From VAZQ01 sp034669045 (GTDB lineage: Bacteria > Pseudomonadota > Alphaproteobacteria > Rhizobiales > Xanthobacteraceae), in NCBI GenBank assembly GCA_034669045.1, contig JAXDOD010000102.1, positions 1 through 64,000 on the forward strand: a stretch of 64,000 nt of DNA, in the 5' to 3' direction. Within the stretch, counting starts at the first letter, position 1. Each line of letters opens with the position of its first letter. The notes below the pieces were generated by a model. That model was given only the letters and a program-made list of their open reading frames with translations, ran no database searches and was not told where the DNA came from. The translations under genes and the position numbers were made by a program. Positions 33,432-42,306 of this stretch are shown here, one piece after another.

Positions 33432-34540
33432 TGACAGAGTTCAAGGTGCCCTTTATCGACCTTCAACAGCGGTTCGTCGAAGAAAAAACGGAACTCCTTG
33501 CCTGCATCGAGCGCATACTTTCGCAGGGCCACTTCGTACTGACGCAGGAGGTAGGCGAGTTCGAGCAACGCATCACCGAATTCACGGGCGCGAAACACTG
33601 TGTGAGTTGCGGCAACGGTACCGACGCTCTCATGCTCGGGCTGTGGGCGCTCGGGGTCGGCAAGGGTGACGAAGTCATTACCACGCCGATTTCATTCGTC
33701 GCTTCGACCGGATCGATCGTGCACGTCGGAGCGACTCCCGTTTACGCCGATGTCCGCGAGGACCAGAACATCGATCCGGCAGAGATCGAGAAGAAAATCA
33801 CGTCGCGCACCAAGGCTATCATGCCCGTGCATTGGGCCGGCCGCATTGCCGATATGGATGCGATCATGGAGATTGCGCGCCGCCACAATCTTTTGGTGAT
33901 CGAGGACGCGGCGCAATCGATGGGGGCCTTCTACAACGGGCGTCACGGCGGTACATTTGGAAATGTCGGGACGTTTTCGGCACACCCGCTCAAGAATCTG
34001 AATGCGCTGGGCGATGGCGGATTTCTGGTGACCGACGACGATGAAGTGGCAAGGAAGATCCGGCTCTATCGCAACCACGGCCTGCAGGATCGTGATACCT
34101 GCGTCCTTTATGGGGTCAATTCGCGGCTGGATTCCCTGAATGCGGAAGTGCTGATGTTCCGGCTTGGCCGCTTACACGAAGTGATCGAGCGACGCAGGCA
34201 CAACGTGAACCTCTATCGCTCGCGCATCAGGGCGAAAGAAATCTATATCCCGCCGTGCAAGGAATCTGAGAAGAACGCGTTCGTCATGTTGATCACTCAG
34301 GCTGAACGCCGCGACGAGCTGCAGATTTTCCTGCAAAAGCGCGGCATTCAATCGCTGGTCTATTATGGAACGCCCTTGCATCTGCATCCCGCCGCGCAGA
34401 AATTCGGCCACAAGCGGGGCGATTTTCCAAAAGCCGAGCAGCAGGCCGACCGCGTTCTTGCGCTGCCTCATCACCAGCAACTTTCGGCGGATCAGATCGC
34501 GTACGTGGCGGACGCCGTGAACGAATTCTATCGCGCATGA
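33428..34540 (+). CDS. DegT/DnrJ/EryC1/StrS sugar aminotransferase (second of tandem pair)
   Basis: The 370 residues align along the whole length with the preceding gene but are clearly different, so this is an older paralogue and not a recent copy. SCGNGTDALMLGLWALGVGKGDEVI, VIEDAAQSMGAFYNGR and SAHPLKNLNALGDGG (Lys189) are the PLP motifs. In place of the first copy's EDGCQ it has the more canonical EDAAQ. Two DegT enzymes in a row could aminate two positions or two sugars of one residue, or one may act as a dehydratase. It overlaps the PIG-L-like gene by 4 bases. Confidence 0.92.
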   Translation: MMTEFKVPFIDLQQRFVEEKTELLACIERILSQGHFVLTQEVGEFEQRITEFTGAKHCVSCGNGTDALMLGLWALGVGKGDEVITTPISFVASTGSIVHVGATPVYADVREDQNIDPAEIEKKITSRTKAIMPVHWAGRIADMDAIMEIARRHNLLVIEDAAQSMGAFYNGRHGGTFGNVGTFSAHPLKNLNALGDGGFLVTDDDEVARKIRLYRNHGLQDRDTCVLYGVNSRLDSLNAEVLMFRLGRLHEVIERRRHNVNLYRSRIRAKEIYIPPCKESEKNAFVMLITQAERRDELQIFLQKRGIQSLVYYGTPLHLHPAAQKFGHKRGDFPKAEQQADRVLALPHHQQLSADQIAYVADAVNEFYRA

Positions 34541-35241
34541 GGTCGTGGCGTGACCACGTCTCGGTCCTGGTCATTGCGCCGCACGCTTTGGATGAGGTGC
34601 TCGGGTGCGGGGGAACGATTGCCGTCCACGCCGCTGCCGGGTCACAGGTTCATATCCTCGTTTTGTGCGGCGACGGCACCGGTCATGACGCCAGGCGCCG
34701 AGATGCGGCGCGGCAGGCCGCGGACCTGCTCGGTGCGCAGCCTCCGTGTTTCGCGGGATTTCCGGAAAATCGCAGCGATACCGTGCCGCTCTGCGAAATG
34801 GTCGGAGTTATCGAGCGTGCGGTTTCCCAACTGAGACCGAGCGTTGTGTACGTAAGCAATGGCAGCAATCTCAATATCGATCATCAAACCGCATTTCGTG
34901 CCGCTGCCACCGCTCTGCGTCCTGTCCCTGACAGCCCCGTGGTCGAATTCTACGGCTATGAAATTCCTTCCAGCACCGATTGGGCTCCGCCCGGTCTGGG
35001 CAATGCATTTCATCCCTCGCGCTTTATCGAGATCACGACGGTTCTGAGTCGCAAACTCAAGGCGCTCGAAGCTTATTCTTTCGACATGAGAGCCGAGCCG
35101 CACGCACGATCACTCGCCTCGCTGAAGAATCTCGCCCACGCTCGAGGGGCGACGGTGGGCGTTTCGGCGGCCGAGGCATTCACTGTTCTGCGGGTAGTCG
35201 TACGCGAGGTTGAGGTAACGCCCCCCGCATCGGTGGAATGA
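34537..35241 (+). CDS. PIG-L/LmbE-type deacetylase-like protein with altered catalytic Asp
   Basis: The 234 residues start VLVIAPHALDEVLGCGGT. In the family this zinc motif is AHPDDE. Here His16 and Asp19 (zinc ligands) remain, but the preceding Asp that acts as general base is Leu18. The third zinc ligand is in NIDHQT. The family removes N-acetyl groups from amino sugars such as GlcNAc-PI and GlcNAc-inositol. Placement after two aminotransferases suggests it works on the amino sugar, perhaps with another base or as a transferase. It is the last gene of the operon and converges on the NUDIX gene 48 bases away. Confidence 0.82.
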   Translation: MRSWRDHVSVLVIAPHALDEVLGCGGTIAVHAAAGSQVHILVLCGDGTGHDARRRDAARQAADLLGAQPPCFAGFPENRSDTVPLCEMVGVIERAVSQLRPSVVYVSNGSNLNIDHQTAFRAAATALRPVPDSPVVEFYGYEIPSSTDWAPPGLGNAFHPSRFIEITTVLSRKLKALEAYSFDMRAEPHARSLASLKNLAHARGATVGVSAAEAFTVLRVVVREVEVTPPASVE

Positions 35242-35289
35242 TACATTTCACCAATCGCCGCATGGCAGATCGTGAACTGAGTGCGGACT

Positions 35290-35991
35290 TCACAGCAACT
35301 TGCAAGCCCGCGCCCGAGCTATGGCTGTCGTGGTGGGGCCATCGCAGATGGTCCCGTCAAGCAACAACTCGTCAATTTGATTGTTCGATATGATTCGAAT
35401 GCCGTCAATTCCCTCGCTCGCTTGCGGCTCACCAGTGTTGGTGATCCGAGCCGCAAAGACATGCAGGTTTTCCGACGTGAGTGCAGTGCTTGTATAAACA
35501 CGCCCAAGAGGAAACAATTCGGCGACCACCGCGCCCATTTCCTCGTCAAGTTCGCGTCGCGCCTCCTCGCCTGGGTCGGCTCCCGGAGGAATCAGTCCTT
35601 GTGGGGCCTCGAAGAACCACCGGCGCGGCGCGTGTCGAAAAATATGAATAAGAGCAATCGCTCCGTCGAGAATAGGTAGCACTACCGCTCCTTCGGTCGT
35701 CACGATGCGGTTATAGAGACCGAGACGTCCATCGGAAAACCTGACGGCATCGCGCACGACGTAGCCAATAAAATGATCCTCCGCCAACAGCCCGACACGC
35801 AAGTCGGCCGTGGTATGACCAGCTTGCTTTCGTTCGGAGTGGACATGCTTCTGGGCTTCGGAAATCTTCGCAGGATCGAGGAGGATCTCTATCGGACAAC
35901 CCGTCGGGTTGCTGAACAGCTCCGGTTTGATCGAAAAGAGCCTGCGGTATTGATCAAGGAAGAACTCGTCGTCGTGCATCGGCGCCTTCAT
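35290..35991 (-). CDS. NUDIX hydrolase
   Basis: The 233-residue protein has a NUDIX box RRELDEEMGA near residue 142, preceded by FFEAPQGLIPPG. The first Glu of the GX5E part is replaced, but the catalytic REUxEExGU is complete. Family members of this shape hydrolyse ADP-ribose, GDP-mannose or other NDP-sugars. The N-terminal 90 residues are an extra domain common to ADP-sugar pyrophosphatases (YNRIVTTEGAVVLPIL strand before the box). It begins three bases after the stop of a small membrane protein and is the last gene of a four-gene minus-strand run with the AlgI/AlgJ-like pair. It may clear unused or damaged sugar nucleotides. Confidence 0.85.
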   Translation of the reverse strand: MKAPMHDDEFFLDQYRRLFSIKPELFSNPTGCPIEILLDPAKISEAQKHVHSERKQAGHTTADLRVGLLAEDHFIGYVVRDAVRFSDGRLGLYNRIVTTEGAVVLPILDGAIALIHIFRHAPRRWFFEAPQGLIPPGADPGEEARRELDEEMGAVVAELFPLGRVYTSTALTSENLHVFAARITNTGEPQASEGIDGIRIISNNQIDELLLDGTICDGPTTTAIARARACKLL

Positions 35992-35994
35992 GAT

Positions 35995-36171
35995 CTACTG
36001 CTGCTGAGTCGCGACACCGGCCTGCTTTTTTTTGTCCTTTCGGCGCAATTTCAAAATCAGCAAATCAAAACCCAATTTGCATGCGGCAATCGTCAGGACT
36101 GCCAGCCCGCTAAACAGCGCTATCAACATCAATAGTGCCATTCCGATGGCAAACATATCGTCCATGTTCAT
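35995..36171 (-). CDS. Small hypothetical membrane protein
   Basis: The open frame gives 67 residues from 36198 or 58 from ATG 36171 (MNMDDMFAIG), which I prefer. One long hydrophobic stretch (AIGMALLMLIALFSGLAVLTIAACKLGFDLLIL) could be one or two spans. It is followed by a very basic tail LRRKDKKKQ, the expected cytoplasmic side. No family is known to me. It lies between the SGNH-like gene (stop 36180) and the NUDIX gene, three bases before the latter, and probably is co-translated with them. It may be an accessory subunit of the O-acetylation machinery. Confidence 0.6.
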   Translation of the reverse strand: MNMDDMFAIGMALLMLIALFSGLAVLTIAACKLGFDLLILKLRRKDKKKQAGVATQQQ

Positions 36172-36179
36172 CCTTTGGG

Positions 36180-37208
36180 TCAACTCTTGGGAATGCAAGA
36201 AGCGTAACGTTCGGTGGGGGCAAATACAACGATATCGGGATTGTGTGACAAGACGTCGCTCAGATCAAATGCACAGCGGGCATGATACATCCACACCAGC
36301 CTTCCTCCGTTGACCCAAATAGAGGGGAAGTAATTCTGTGTGAAAGAATCGCCGATGACAAGCACCGTGGGAGCGTCTAGACGCTCATAGGTGGATAGAT
36401 CGAAAATCGGCTGATGGTCACGAACGTCGTTCGCCACCCCAAGAAATCGCGCGAGATCACCGCCGTTCCTTTCGCGGTAACCCTGGAACGAGCGATTGAT
36501 GTCGATTCTCCACTCCGGGTGGCCCAGGGCCGCAACGATTTCGTCGCGCGTGACCGCTGCTCCGAACCCGTTCCAGTGCGTATCGGTGCGTAGATAGACC
36601 GGGTTCAGGGCGTTCGCCGCCAAGAGCGCGGGACGAACATCCAGTACCGGCACGCCGCGCTCAGAGAGTAGCTTCAGGGTAATGTCGTATTCAGTGATGT
36701 TTGACGGGTTGGACGCCCAGAGCGGCAATTTATCGAGGCTGATCGTTGATTTGTTTGGAACAATGGTCAGAAGAAATTTGATATTCCTTTCTGACAACTG
36801 CCTGTGGAGGTTTGCGACGAAATCCGAAAACGGACGCAAGATCTGCATGCGAGCCACAAGGCCCAGGGATTGTTCGAGCGCTTCGTCTCCGACATAGAAC
36901 AGCCAATGATCTCGCCCAATGACAACGAGCCGGTTGGTTGGGGAGGATAGAGCGTAGCGAACAAGGGCATTTGCGTGGATGATCTGGTCACGAAAACCGA
37001 AATGATCGGAAAGGAATCCATCAATTGCCCGGGGAAGCGCAACCCAATTATCCCACGATTGTGGAAAACTCGGCAGGCGGCGAAGATTGCGCGCCTCCGC
37101 GCTTGAAGTCCGTTCAAGCGGTCTCGTTATTTGTCCAAAGAGCGGAAACAACAGGAGGCCGACGACAATGACGATCCATCCGCGGCGATGGCGAGCGAGA
37201 ATGCCCAT
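36180..37208 (-). CDS. AlgJ/AlgX-like SGNH-type acetyltransferase
   Basis: The 342 residues begin with one membrane anchor (WIVIVVGLLLFPLFG, about 12-26). The remainder is periplasmic. FLSDHFGFRDQIIHANALVRY, RDHWLFYVGDEALEQ and TDTHWNGFGA are characteristic of the ALGX/ALGJ SGNH-like domain. The nucleophile motif is VIGDSFTQNY with Asp287 and Ser288. These proteins transfer acetyl groups delivered by an AlgI-type MBOAT protein to a polysaccharide outside the cytoplasm. The AlgI homologue is directly upstream with three bases between, which supports the assignment. Confidence 0.9.
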   Translation of the reverse strand: MGILARHRRGWIVIVVGLLLFPLFGQITRPLERTSSAEARNLRRLPSFPQSWDNWVALPRAIDGFLSDHFGFRDQIIHANALVRYALSSPTNRLVVIGRDHWLFYVGDEALEQSLGLVARMQILRPFSDFVANLHRQLSERNIKFLLTIVPNKSTISLDKLPLWASNPSNITEYDITLKLLSERGVPVLDVRPALLAANALNPVYLRTDTHWNGFGAAVTRDEIVAALGHPEWRIDINRSFQGYRERNGGDLARFLGVANDVRDHQPIFDLSTYERLDAPTVLVIGDSFTQNYFPSIWVNGGRLVWMYHARCAFDLSDVLSHNPDIVVFAPTERYASCIPKS

Positions 37209-37211
37209 CGC

Positions 37212-38639
37212 TCAAAACCTGAAATATAGAAATGGGCTGTACGATCCGGCCGCGATCGCGAAACCGGACAAGACGAAAAAAGTCGTGATGATGAGCGAAT
37301 CGGTCGCCGCCAGGACCGGCTGCTGAAGCCGCAGAGGAACATAACGTTTTAAATGCATTTTGGTCCCGTCCCAGGCTGTGACCGCGAGCATTGCACCAAT
37401 TACCATGGCACCCAACGTAACTGGATACAAAGTTAGATTTGTCGAGAAGCTGATCGGTCCCAGCCCATGGAGTCCAATCATGCCGCTGAACATATCCAGC
37501 GCGCCAGACATGTCCTTAGCGCGGAACCAGACCCATCCGGACATGACCACGAGCATGGCATAGAGCCAGGAAACAGTTGCGGGCACAACTCTCAGCAACC
37601 GCGAAACGCCGGCGCGTTCGATGACCAAAAAGAAGCCGTGGTGAATGCCCCAGACCACGAAATTCCAACTTGCTCCATGCCACAGTCCGCATAGGAAGAA
37701 CACCGTGCAGAGATTTGCATAGGTTCGAAATTCGGAGCCCCGGTTGCCCCCCAATGGAATATAGACATAGTCGCGAAACCAAGCCGACAAGCTGATGTGC
37801 CAACGGCGCCAGAATTCAGTTATCGAACGAGACGTGTAGGGAAGGCGAAAGTTACGCGGGAAGCGGATGCCGAGCCCCAGTGCGAGGCCGACAGCCATGT
37901 TTGAGTAGCCCATAAAATCGAAATAGATCTGCAAGGTGTATGCCGCGAGCCCAAGCCAAGCCTCCATAAGGGTGACGGCCTGGGTGTGACTGAAGACAGA
38001 CTCGGCAATGCGAGCCGTCTCATCGGCAATCAAAACCTTTTGTGCCAAGCCGATGATGAATATCCGCATGCCAGCGGAGGCTCGGCCCATTGTCGTTCTG
38101 CGTTCCCGCAGTTGCCGGTACACCGTGTTGTAACGGACGATCGGTCCTGCCACCAGTTGCGGGAACATCGACAGATAGACGGCTGCTTCCAGCGGGTCGC
38201 GATTGGCGACAACTTTTCGACGGCTGATGTCGATCAAGTAGGAAATGGAGTGAAAGGCAACAAAAGAAATGCCTAGCGGCAATGGGATTCCTAGAATGCC
38301 GATGCTTTTTGGGGGGCTCAGTACGGTGCTGTTAAGAGTTTGAATGAAGAAATCTGCATATTTGAAAATACCGAGCGCCACGAGATTAAGTATCACGCCA
38401 ACGGCCGTTGCCGCCGTTCTCTGCCAGCCTTCGAGGGGATCAATGACAAGTGCGATGCCGTAATTGGAAAAAATCATCAGCAGCATGAAAGCGACGAACC
38501 AGGGCTCACCCCATGCATAAAAAAGCAAGGACGCCAGCAACATGAACAGATTCTTCGTGTAAGTCGTCGGCAGCATGAAATAGACGGTCAGGAAAACAGG
38601 CAAGAAATAAAACAAGAAAATAATGGAAGAAAATACCAC
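37212..38639 (-). CDS. MBOAT-family O-acyltransferase, AlgI-like
   Basis: The 475-residue polytopic protein starts VVFSSIIFLFYFLP, the classic AlgI beginning, so GTG 38639 is preferred over GTG 38654. SLLFYAWGEPWFVAFMLLMIFSNY, SFVAFHSISYLIDISRR and FWRRWHISLSAWFRDYVYIPLGGNR are family hallmarks. The catalytic His is in LWHGASWNFVVWGIHHG. It imports acetyl groups across the membrane for the AlgJ-like partner next to it. Substrate in this locus is likely the exported polysaccharide. It is the first gene of the four-gene run, 150 bases after rmlA on the same strand, so it may share the rml transcript or have its own promoter. Confidence 0.93.
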   Translation of the reverse strand: MVFSSIIFLFYFLPVFLTVYFMLPTTYTKNLFMLLASLLFYAWGEPWFVAFMLLMIFSNYGIALVIDPLEGWQRTAATAVGVILNLVALGIFKYADFFIQTLNSTVLSPPKSIGILGIPLPLGISFVAFHSISYLIDISRRKVVANRDPLEAAVYLSMFPQLVAGPIVRYNTVYRQLRERRTTMGRASAGMRIFIIGLAQKVLIADETARIAESVFSHTQAVTLMEAWLGLAAYTLQIYFDFMGYSNMAVGLALGLGIRFPRNFRLPYTSRSITEFWRRWHISLSAWFRDYVYIPLGGNRGSEFRTYANLCTVFFLCGLWHGASWNFVVWGIHHGFFLVIERAGVSRLLRVVPATVSWLYAMLVVMSGWVWFRAKDMSGALDMFSGMIGLHGLGPISFSTNLTLYPVTLGAMVIGAMLAVTAWDGTKMHLKRYVPLRLQQPVLAATDSLIITTFFVLSGFAIAAGSYSPFLYFRF

Positions 38640-38804
38640 GCCGCTCCCCACCACCGCCGGTGCGCGAGCACCCTACCGCCGAACAGATAACAAGACAACC
38701 TGGAAATTCCGCAGAAAGAAATTCCGACAAAAATGCGTGCGCATTACCGACTGCCGGAATGTTCCGGGACCGGGTCATCGCCGCGACCGAGGGCAGTCGG
38801 CTCC

Positions 38805-39674
38805 CTACAAACTTTTTACGATGCGATGGAGATAGCTCGCGTAGCTGCTCTTGCCGGGGGTCCTCAACAATGGGTCGATCTGATCAATCGTGACATAGCC
38901 TAGCCGTAGCGCAATCTCCTCAGGGCAGGAGATCTTCAGGCCTTGACGGCGCTCCAGGGTCGCCACGAATTCGGATGCTTCGAGAAGCGAGTCTATGGTG
39001 CCGGTATCGAGCCAGGCATAGCCGCGTCCCATCTGCTCGACGTGGAGGTCGCCGGCTTCGAGATAGCGGCGATTGACGTCGGTAATCTCCAGCTCACCCC
39101 GACCTGAAGGTTTCACTTCTGCAGCGTAGCGGACAACCGAATTGTCATAGAAGTAGAGCCCGGTGACTGCCCAGTTGGATTTCGGCTGGGCTGGTTTTTC
39201 CTCGATCGATATCGCTTTTCCAGAAGAATCGAATTCGACCACTCCGTAGCGTTTTGCATCGAGCACCTCATAAGCGAACAAGGTGGCCCCAGCCTGACGC
39301 TGTTTGGCTGAGTTCAGAAGCTCCGGCAGGCCGTGGCCATGAAAGATATTGTCGCCGAGGATGAGCGCACATCGGTCCGAGCCGATGAAGTCGCGTCCGA
39401 TAATGAAGGCTTGGGCCAGACCTTCCGGCTGCGGTTGCGCTGCATAGCTGATCGACACGCCGAAATGCCGCCCGTCGCCTAATAGCGCTTGAAACAGAGC
39501 TTGGTCGTGTGGCGTCGTGATAACGAGGATGTCACGGATTTCAGCAAGCAACAGAACCGACAGAGGATAATAGATCATCGGCTTGTCGTAGACCGGCAAT
39601 AATTGCTTGGAAACGGCAACGGTGATCGGATATAGACGCGTGCCGCTCCCGCCCGCCAAAATAATCCCCTTCAT
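38805..39674 (-). CDS. rmlA: Glucose-1-phosphate thymidylyltransferase
   Basis: The 289 residues begin MKGIILAGGSGTRLYPIT, with VSKQLLPVYDKPMIYYPLS and ALILGDNIFHGHGL, all diagnostic for RmlA (short form). It makes dTDP-glucose from dTTP and glucose-1-P, the first step to dTDP-L-rhamnose. The N-terminal ATG overlaps the end of rmlD by 4 bases. The order of transcription is rmlC, rmlB, rmlD, rmlA. RmlA is usually controlled by dTDP-rhamnose feedback; nothing in the sequence contradicts that. Confidence 0.97.
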   Translation of the reverse strand: MKGIILAGGSGTRLYPITVAVSKQLLPVYDKPMIYYPLSVLLLAEIRDILVITTPHDQALFQALLGDGRHFGVSISYAAQPQPEGLAQAFIIGRDFIGSDRCALILGDNIFHGHGLPELLNSAKQRQAGATLFAYEVLDAKRYGVVEFDSSGKAISIEEKPAQPKSNWAVTGLYFYDNSVVRYAAEVKPSGRGELEITDVNRRYLEAGDLHVEQMGRGYAWLDTGTIDSLLEASEFVATLERRQGLKISCPEEIALRLGYVTIDQIDPLLRTPGKSSYASYLHRIVKSL

Positions 39675-40576
39675 GTAGGACTTCCCTGCAATTCAAAGAG
39701 TTGTTCGAGACAGGTCTCAAGAGATTTCCGCCACATTGGCAGGCGTATCGCGAACACGCGGTCGAGCTTCGAACAATCGAGCCGTGAATTTTGGGGTCGG
39801 CGCGCCCGGGTAGGATATTCACTCGTTGAAATGGCATGCACGCGACAGGCTCGCCCGCGTTTTGCCGCCGACCACTCCATGATGGCGCTCGCGAAGCGGC
39901 ACCACGTGGTCTCGCCCGATCCGGTCGCGTGATAGGTTCCGCACAGCGTCGAGCGGTCCGCCTTCTCGATCAACCTGTCGCCGACCGCCGCAATGGCAAC
40001 AGCAAGATCGGCGGCAAACGTGGGAGCCCCCCATTGATCATCGACGACTTTGACCTCGTCGCGCTCGGCCGCCAGGCGCAACATCGTCTTGACGAAGTTG
40101 TGGCCGTCCGGGCTGCACACCCAGCTCGTGCGCACGATCACATGATCGTTCGTTTCGGCGGCGACGGCCATTTCGCCGGCCAGCTTCGAATGCCCGTAGA
40201 CGCCAAGCGGCCCCGGCTCATCCGTTTCGACATAGGGCGAGGTCTTGGCGCCGTCGAAGACGTAGTCGGTCGAAATATGGATCAATGGGGCGGCCGCGGC
40301 GCGGGCCGCCGCAGCAACATGGCGCGCCCCGTCACGGTTGACCAGGAACGCCTGATCGGCATCGTCTTCCGCCTTGTCGACGGCCGTATAGGCCGCCGCG
40401 TTGATGACGAGGTCGGGATGGAATTGGGAAACCGCGGCCAGGACGGAATTTCGATCGGTGATGTCGACTTTTGAGCGGCCGGCGGCGGCGACAACGGTTC
40501 CCCGCGCGCTATAGGTGCGGGCCAGCGCTTGGGCGACCTGCCCATTTTCTCCAATGATCAAGACTCGAGGCGTCAT
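39671..40576 (-). CDS. rmlD: dTDP-4-dehydrorhamnose reductase
   Basis: The 301 residues include VLIIGENGQVAQALA (Rossmann motif), INAAAYTAVDKAEDDADQAFLVN, HISTDYVFDG and GVYGHSK with the Tyr-Lys pair. This is the standard RmlD series and length. It reduces dTDP-4-keto-L-rhamnose to dTDP-L-rhamnose with NAD(P)H. The frame is open to 40762, but that segment reads through the 3' end of rmlB and is not family-like, so ATG 40576 is chosen, 4 bases after the rmlB stop. It overlaps rmlA. Confidence 0.96.
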   Translation of the reverse strand: MTPRVLIIGENGQVAQALARTYSARGTVVAAAGRSKVDITDRNSVLAAVSQFHPDLVINAAAYTAVDKAEDDADQAFLVNRDGARHVAAAARAAAAPLIHISTDYVFDGAKTSPYVETDEPGPLGVYGHSKLAGEMAVAAETNDHVIVRTSWVCSPDGHNFVKTMLRLAAERDEVKVVDDQWGAPTFAADLAVAIAAVGDRLIEKADRSTLCGTYHATGSGETTWCRFASAIMEWSAAKRGRACRVHAISTSEYPTRARRPQNSRLDCSKLDRVFAIRLPMWRKSLETCLEQLFELQGSPT

Positions 40577-40580
40577 TTTG

Positions 40581-41633
40581 TCAGACGTTGATGAGGCCGA
40601 GGCGATCGCCGCTGTAGACGCTCTCGCGCAATGGTTGCCACCATGCCCGGTTCTCGAAATACCAGAGGACGGTCCTGCCCAGGCCAGTCTCGAAAGACTC
40701 CTGCGCGCTCCAGCCAAGTTCCCGTTCGATCTTGGAAGGATCGATCGCATAACGGCGATCATGACCAGGACGATCCGGCACGAACGTGATCAGCTCGCGG
40801 CGGCGGCCGGCACGCGGCACGAGTTCGTCCACCAGATCGCAGATCGTTTGCACGACCTCAAGATTGGTGCGTTCGCTGGAACCACCGACGTTGTATTTGT
40901 GCCCAATGCGGCCCTTGGTCAGGATGACCGCCAACGCCCGAACGTGGTCGTCGACATAGAGCCAGTCGCGGATATGTTGTCCATCGCCGTAGACCGGAAG
41001 CGCCTTTCCTTCGAGCGCGTTCAGAATGACCAGCGGAACAAGCTTTTCCGGAAAATGATAGGGCCCATAATTGTTGGAACAGTTGGAAATGATTGTCGGC
41101 AGCCCGTAGGTCTCATACCAGGCGCTGACCAGATGATCGCTCGCAGCCTTGCTGGCGGAATAGGGAGATCTCGGACTATACGGCATCTCCTCATTGAACT
41201 GGCCCGTCGGTCCAAGCGACCCGTAGACCTCGTCGGTCGAAATATGAAGAAACTTGAATCGCTCGCGCGATGGGGGCGACAGGCGCGACCAATATCCGCG
41301 AGCCGCCTCCAGCATCGTATGCGTGCCGAGCACGTTGGTCCGGACGAAGTCATCAGAGCCGCTGATCGAGCGATCGACATGGCTCTCGGCCGCAAGGTGC
41401 ATGACCGCATCCGGGGCAAAGTCACGGAAGAGCGCGTCGAGAGCTGCTCGATCGCAGACGTCGGCGCGGGCGAAACGGTAATTCGCACTGTCCTTAAGGG
41501 AGTCGAGCGAGCGAAGATTCGCTGCGTAGGTCAGCTTGTCGACATTCAGGACCGTCCAGTACTCGGTCTGTACGAGATATCTGCAGACGGCTGATCCGAT
41601 AAAGCCGGCTCCTCCCGTGACTAGGACGCGCAT
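40581..41633 (-). CDS. rmlB: dTDP-glucose 4,6-dehydratase
   Basis: The 350-residue extended SDR starts VLVTGGAGFIGSAVCRYLV. HLAAESHVDRSI and SPYSASKAASDHLV supply the RmlB-specific and catalytic segments; STDEVYGSLG carries the acid residues for 4,6-dehydration. NNYGPYHFPEKLVPLVILNAL is also typical. It makes dTDP-4-keto-6-deoxyglucose, which can also feed the DegT aminotransferases at 32325 and 33428. It lies 20 bases after rmlC. Confidence 0.97.
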   Translation of the reverse strand: MRVLVTGGAGFIGSAVCRYLVQTEYWTVLNVDKLTYAANLRSLDSLKDSANYRFARADVCDRAALDALFRDFAPDAVMHLAAESHVDRSISGSDDFVRTNVLGTHTMLEAARGYWSRLSPPSRERFKFLHISTDEVYGSLGPTGQFNEEMPYSPRSPYSASKAASDHLVSAWYETYGLPTIISNCSNNYGPYHFPEKLVPLVILNALEGKALPVYGDGQHIRDWLYVDDHVRALAVILTKGRIGHKYNVGGSSERTNLEVVQTICDLVDELVPRAGRRRELITFVPDRPGHDRRYAIDPSKIERELGWSAQESFETGLGRTVLWYFENRAWWQPLRESVYSGDRLGLINV

Positions 41634-41653
41634 CTCTCAATCCAGGAATTGCT

Positions 41654-42214
41654 TCATTCGAAATAGACGCGAAGGTCTCGGAGTCTGGGCTGCGCTTTGT
41701 CTTTCTCCGATAATTGTGACGTCATCCCTGCCAGCGGCCACCTGATCCCGAGCTCCGGGTCGTTCCACAGAAGACCGAGATCGTTCTCGCGCGAGTAGTA
41801 ATTGCTGACTTTGTACAAGACCTCCGTATCAGGTTCAAGGGTGCAGAACCCATGGGCGAAACCCAGAGGAATCAACAGTTGATGCCCGTTCTCCGCTGAC
41901 AAATCCGCCGCGACGTGACGCCCGAACGAAGGCGAGGACCGGCGAATGTCGAGCGCGACGTCGAAGATCCGCCCGCGAACCACGCGCACAAGCTTGTCCT
42001 GGGCAAAGGGAGGCGACTGGAAATGCAGCCCCCTGACCGTGCCGACTTCGTTCGAAAGCGAATGATTTTCCTGGATGAAGGTCAAAAAGATGCCGGCCGC
42101 TTCGAACTCGCTTTTCCGGTAGGTCTCGGAAAAAAATCCACGATTGTCGCGGACTCTCGACGGCTTGATGAGCTTGACAGACGGAATTTCCAGCGAATCA
42201 ATTTGGATCGGCAT
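41654..42214 (-). CDS. rmlC: dTDP-4-dehydrorhamnose 3,5-epimerase
   Basis: The 186-residue cupin has FSETYRKSEF, the catalytic His motif TVRGLHFQSPPFAQDKLVRVVRGRIFDVALDIRRSSPSFG region (His in RGLHFQ), and PLGFAHGFCTLEPDTEVLYK with the Tyr. Length and motifs are standard for RmlC. It is the first gene of the rml operon on the minus strand and faces a 313-base divergent control region. A second RmlC-like protein at 57689 is shorter and probably acts on another nucleotide sugar. Confidence 0.96.
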   Translation of the reverse strand: MPIQIDSLEIPSVKLIKPSRVRDNRGFFSETYRKSEFEAAGIFLTFIQENHSLSNEVGTVRGLHFQSPPFAQDKLVRVVRGRIFDVALDIRRSSPSFGRHVAADLSAENGHQLLIPLGFAHGFCTLEPDTEVLYKVSNYYSRENDLGLLWNDPELGIRWPLAGMTSQLSEKDKAQPRLRDLRVYFE

Positions 42215-42256
42215 GTTGTGCGCTCATTCTCGGATTCCGCCCGGTGCCCAGATCAT

Positions 42257-42284
42257 TAATTCCAAGAGGCAATAATTCCAAGAG
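42257..42284. repeat. 12-bp direct repeat near rml promoter
   Basis: TAATTCCAAGAG occurs at 42257-42268 and 42273-42284, 16 bases start to start (about one and a half helical turns). It lies between the proposed -10 and rmlC. Possible regulator half-sites or a slipped duplication. Confidence 0.6.
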
Positions 42285-42306
42285 TATAGACTTGTCACGC
42301 CTCCGG

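Noticed and set aside
38765..38804. Small CCGA/TCGG hairpin after rmlA as a terminator
   Set aside because: Four-pair stem with no T-run on the minus strand; read-through into the MBOAT gene is equally likely.
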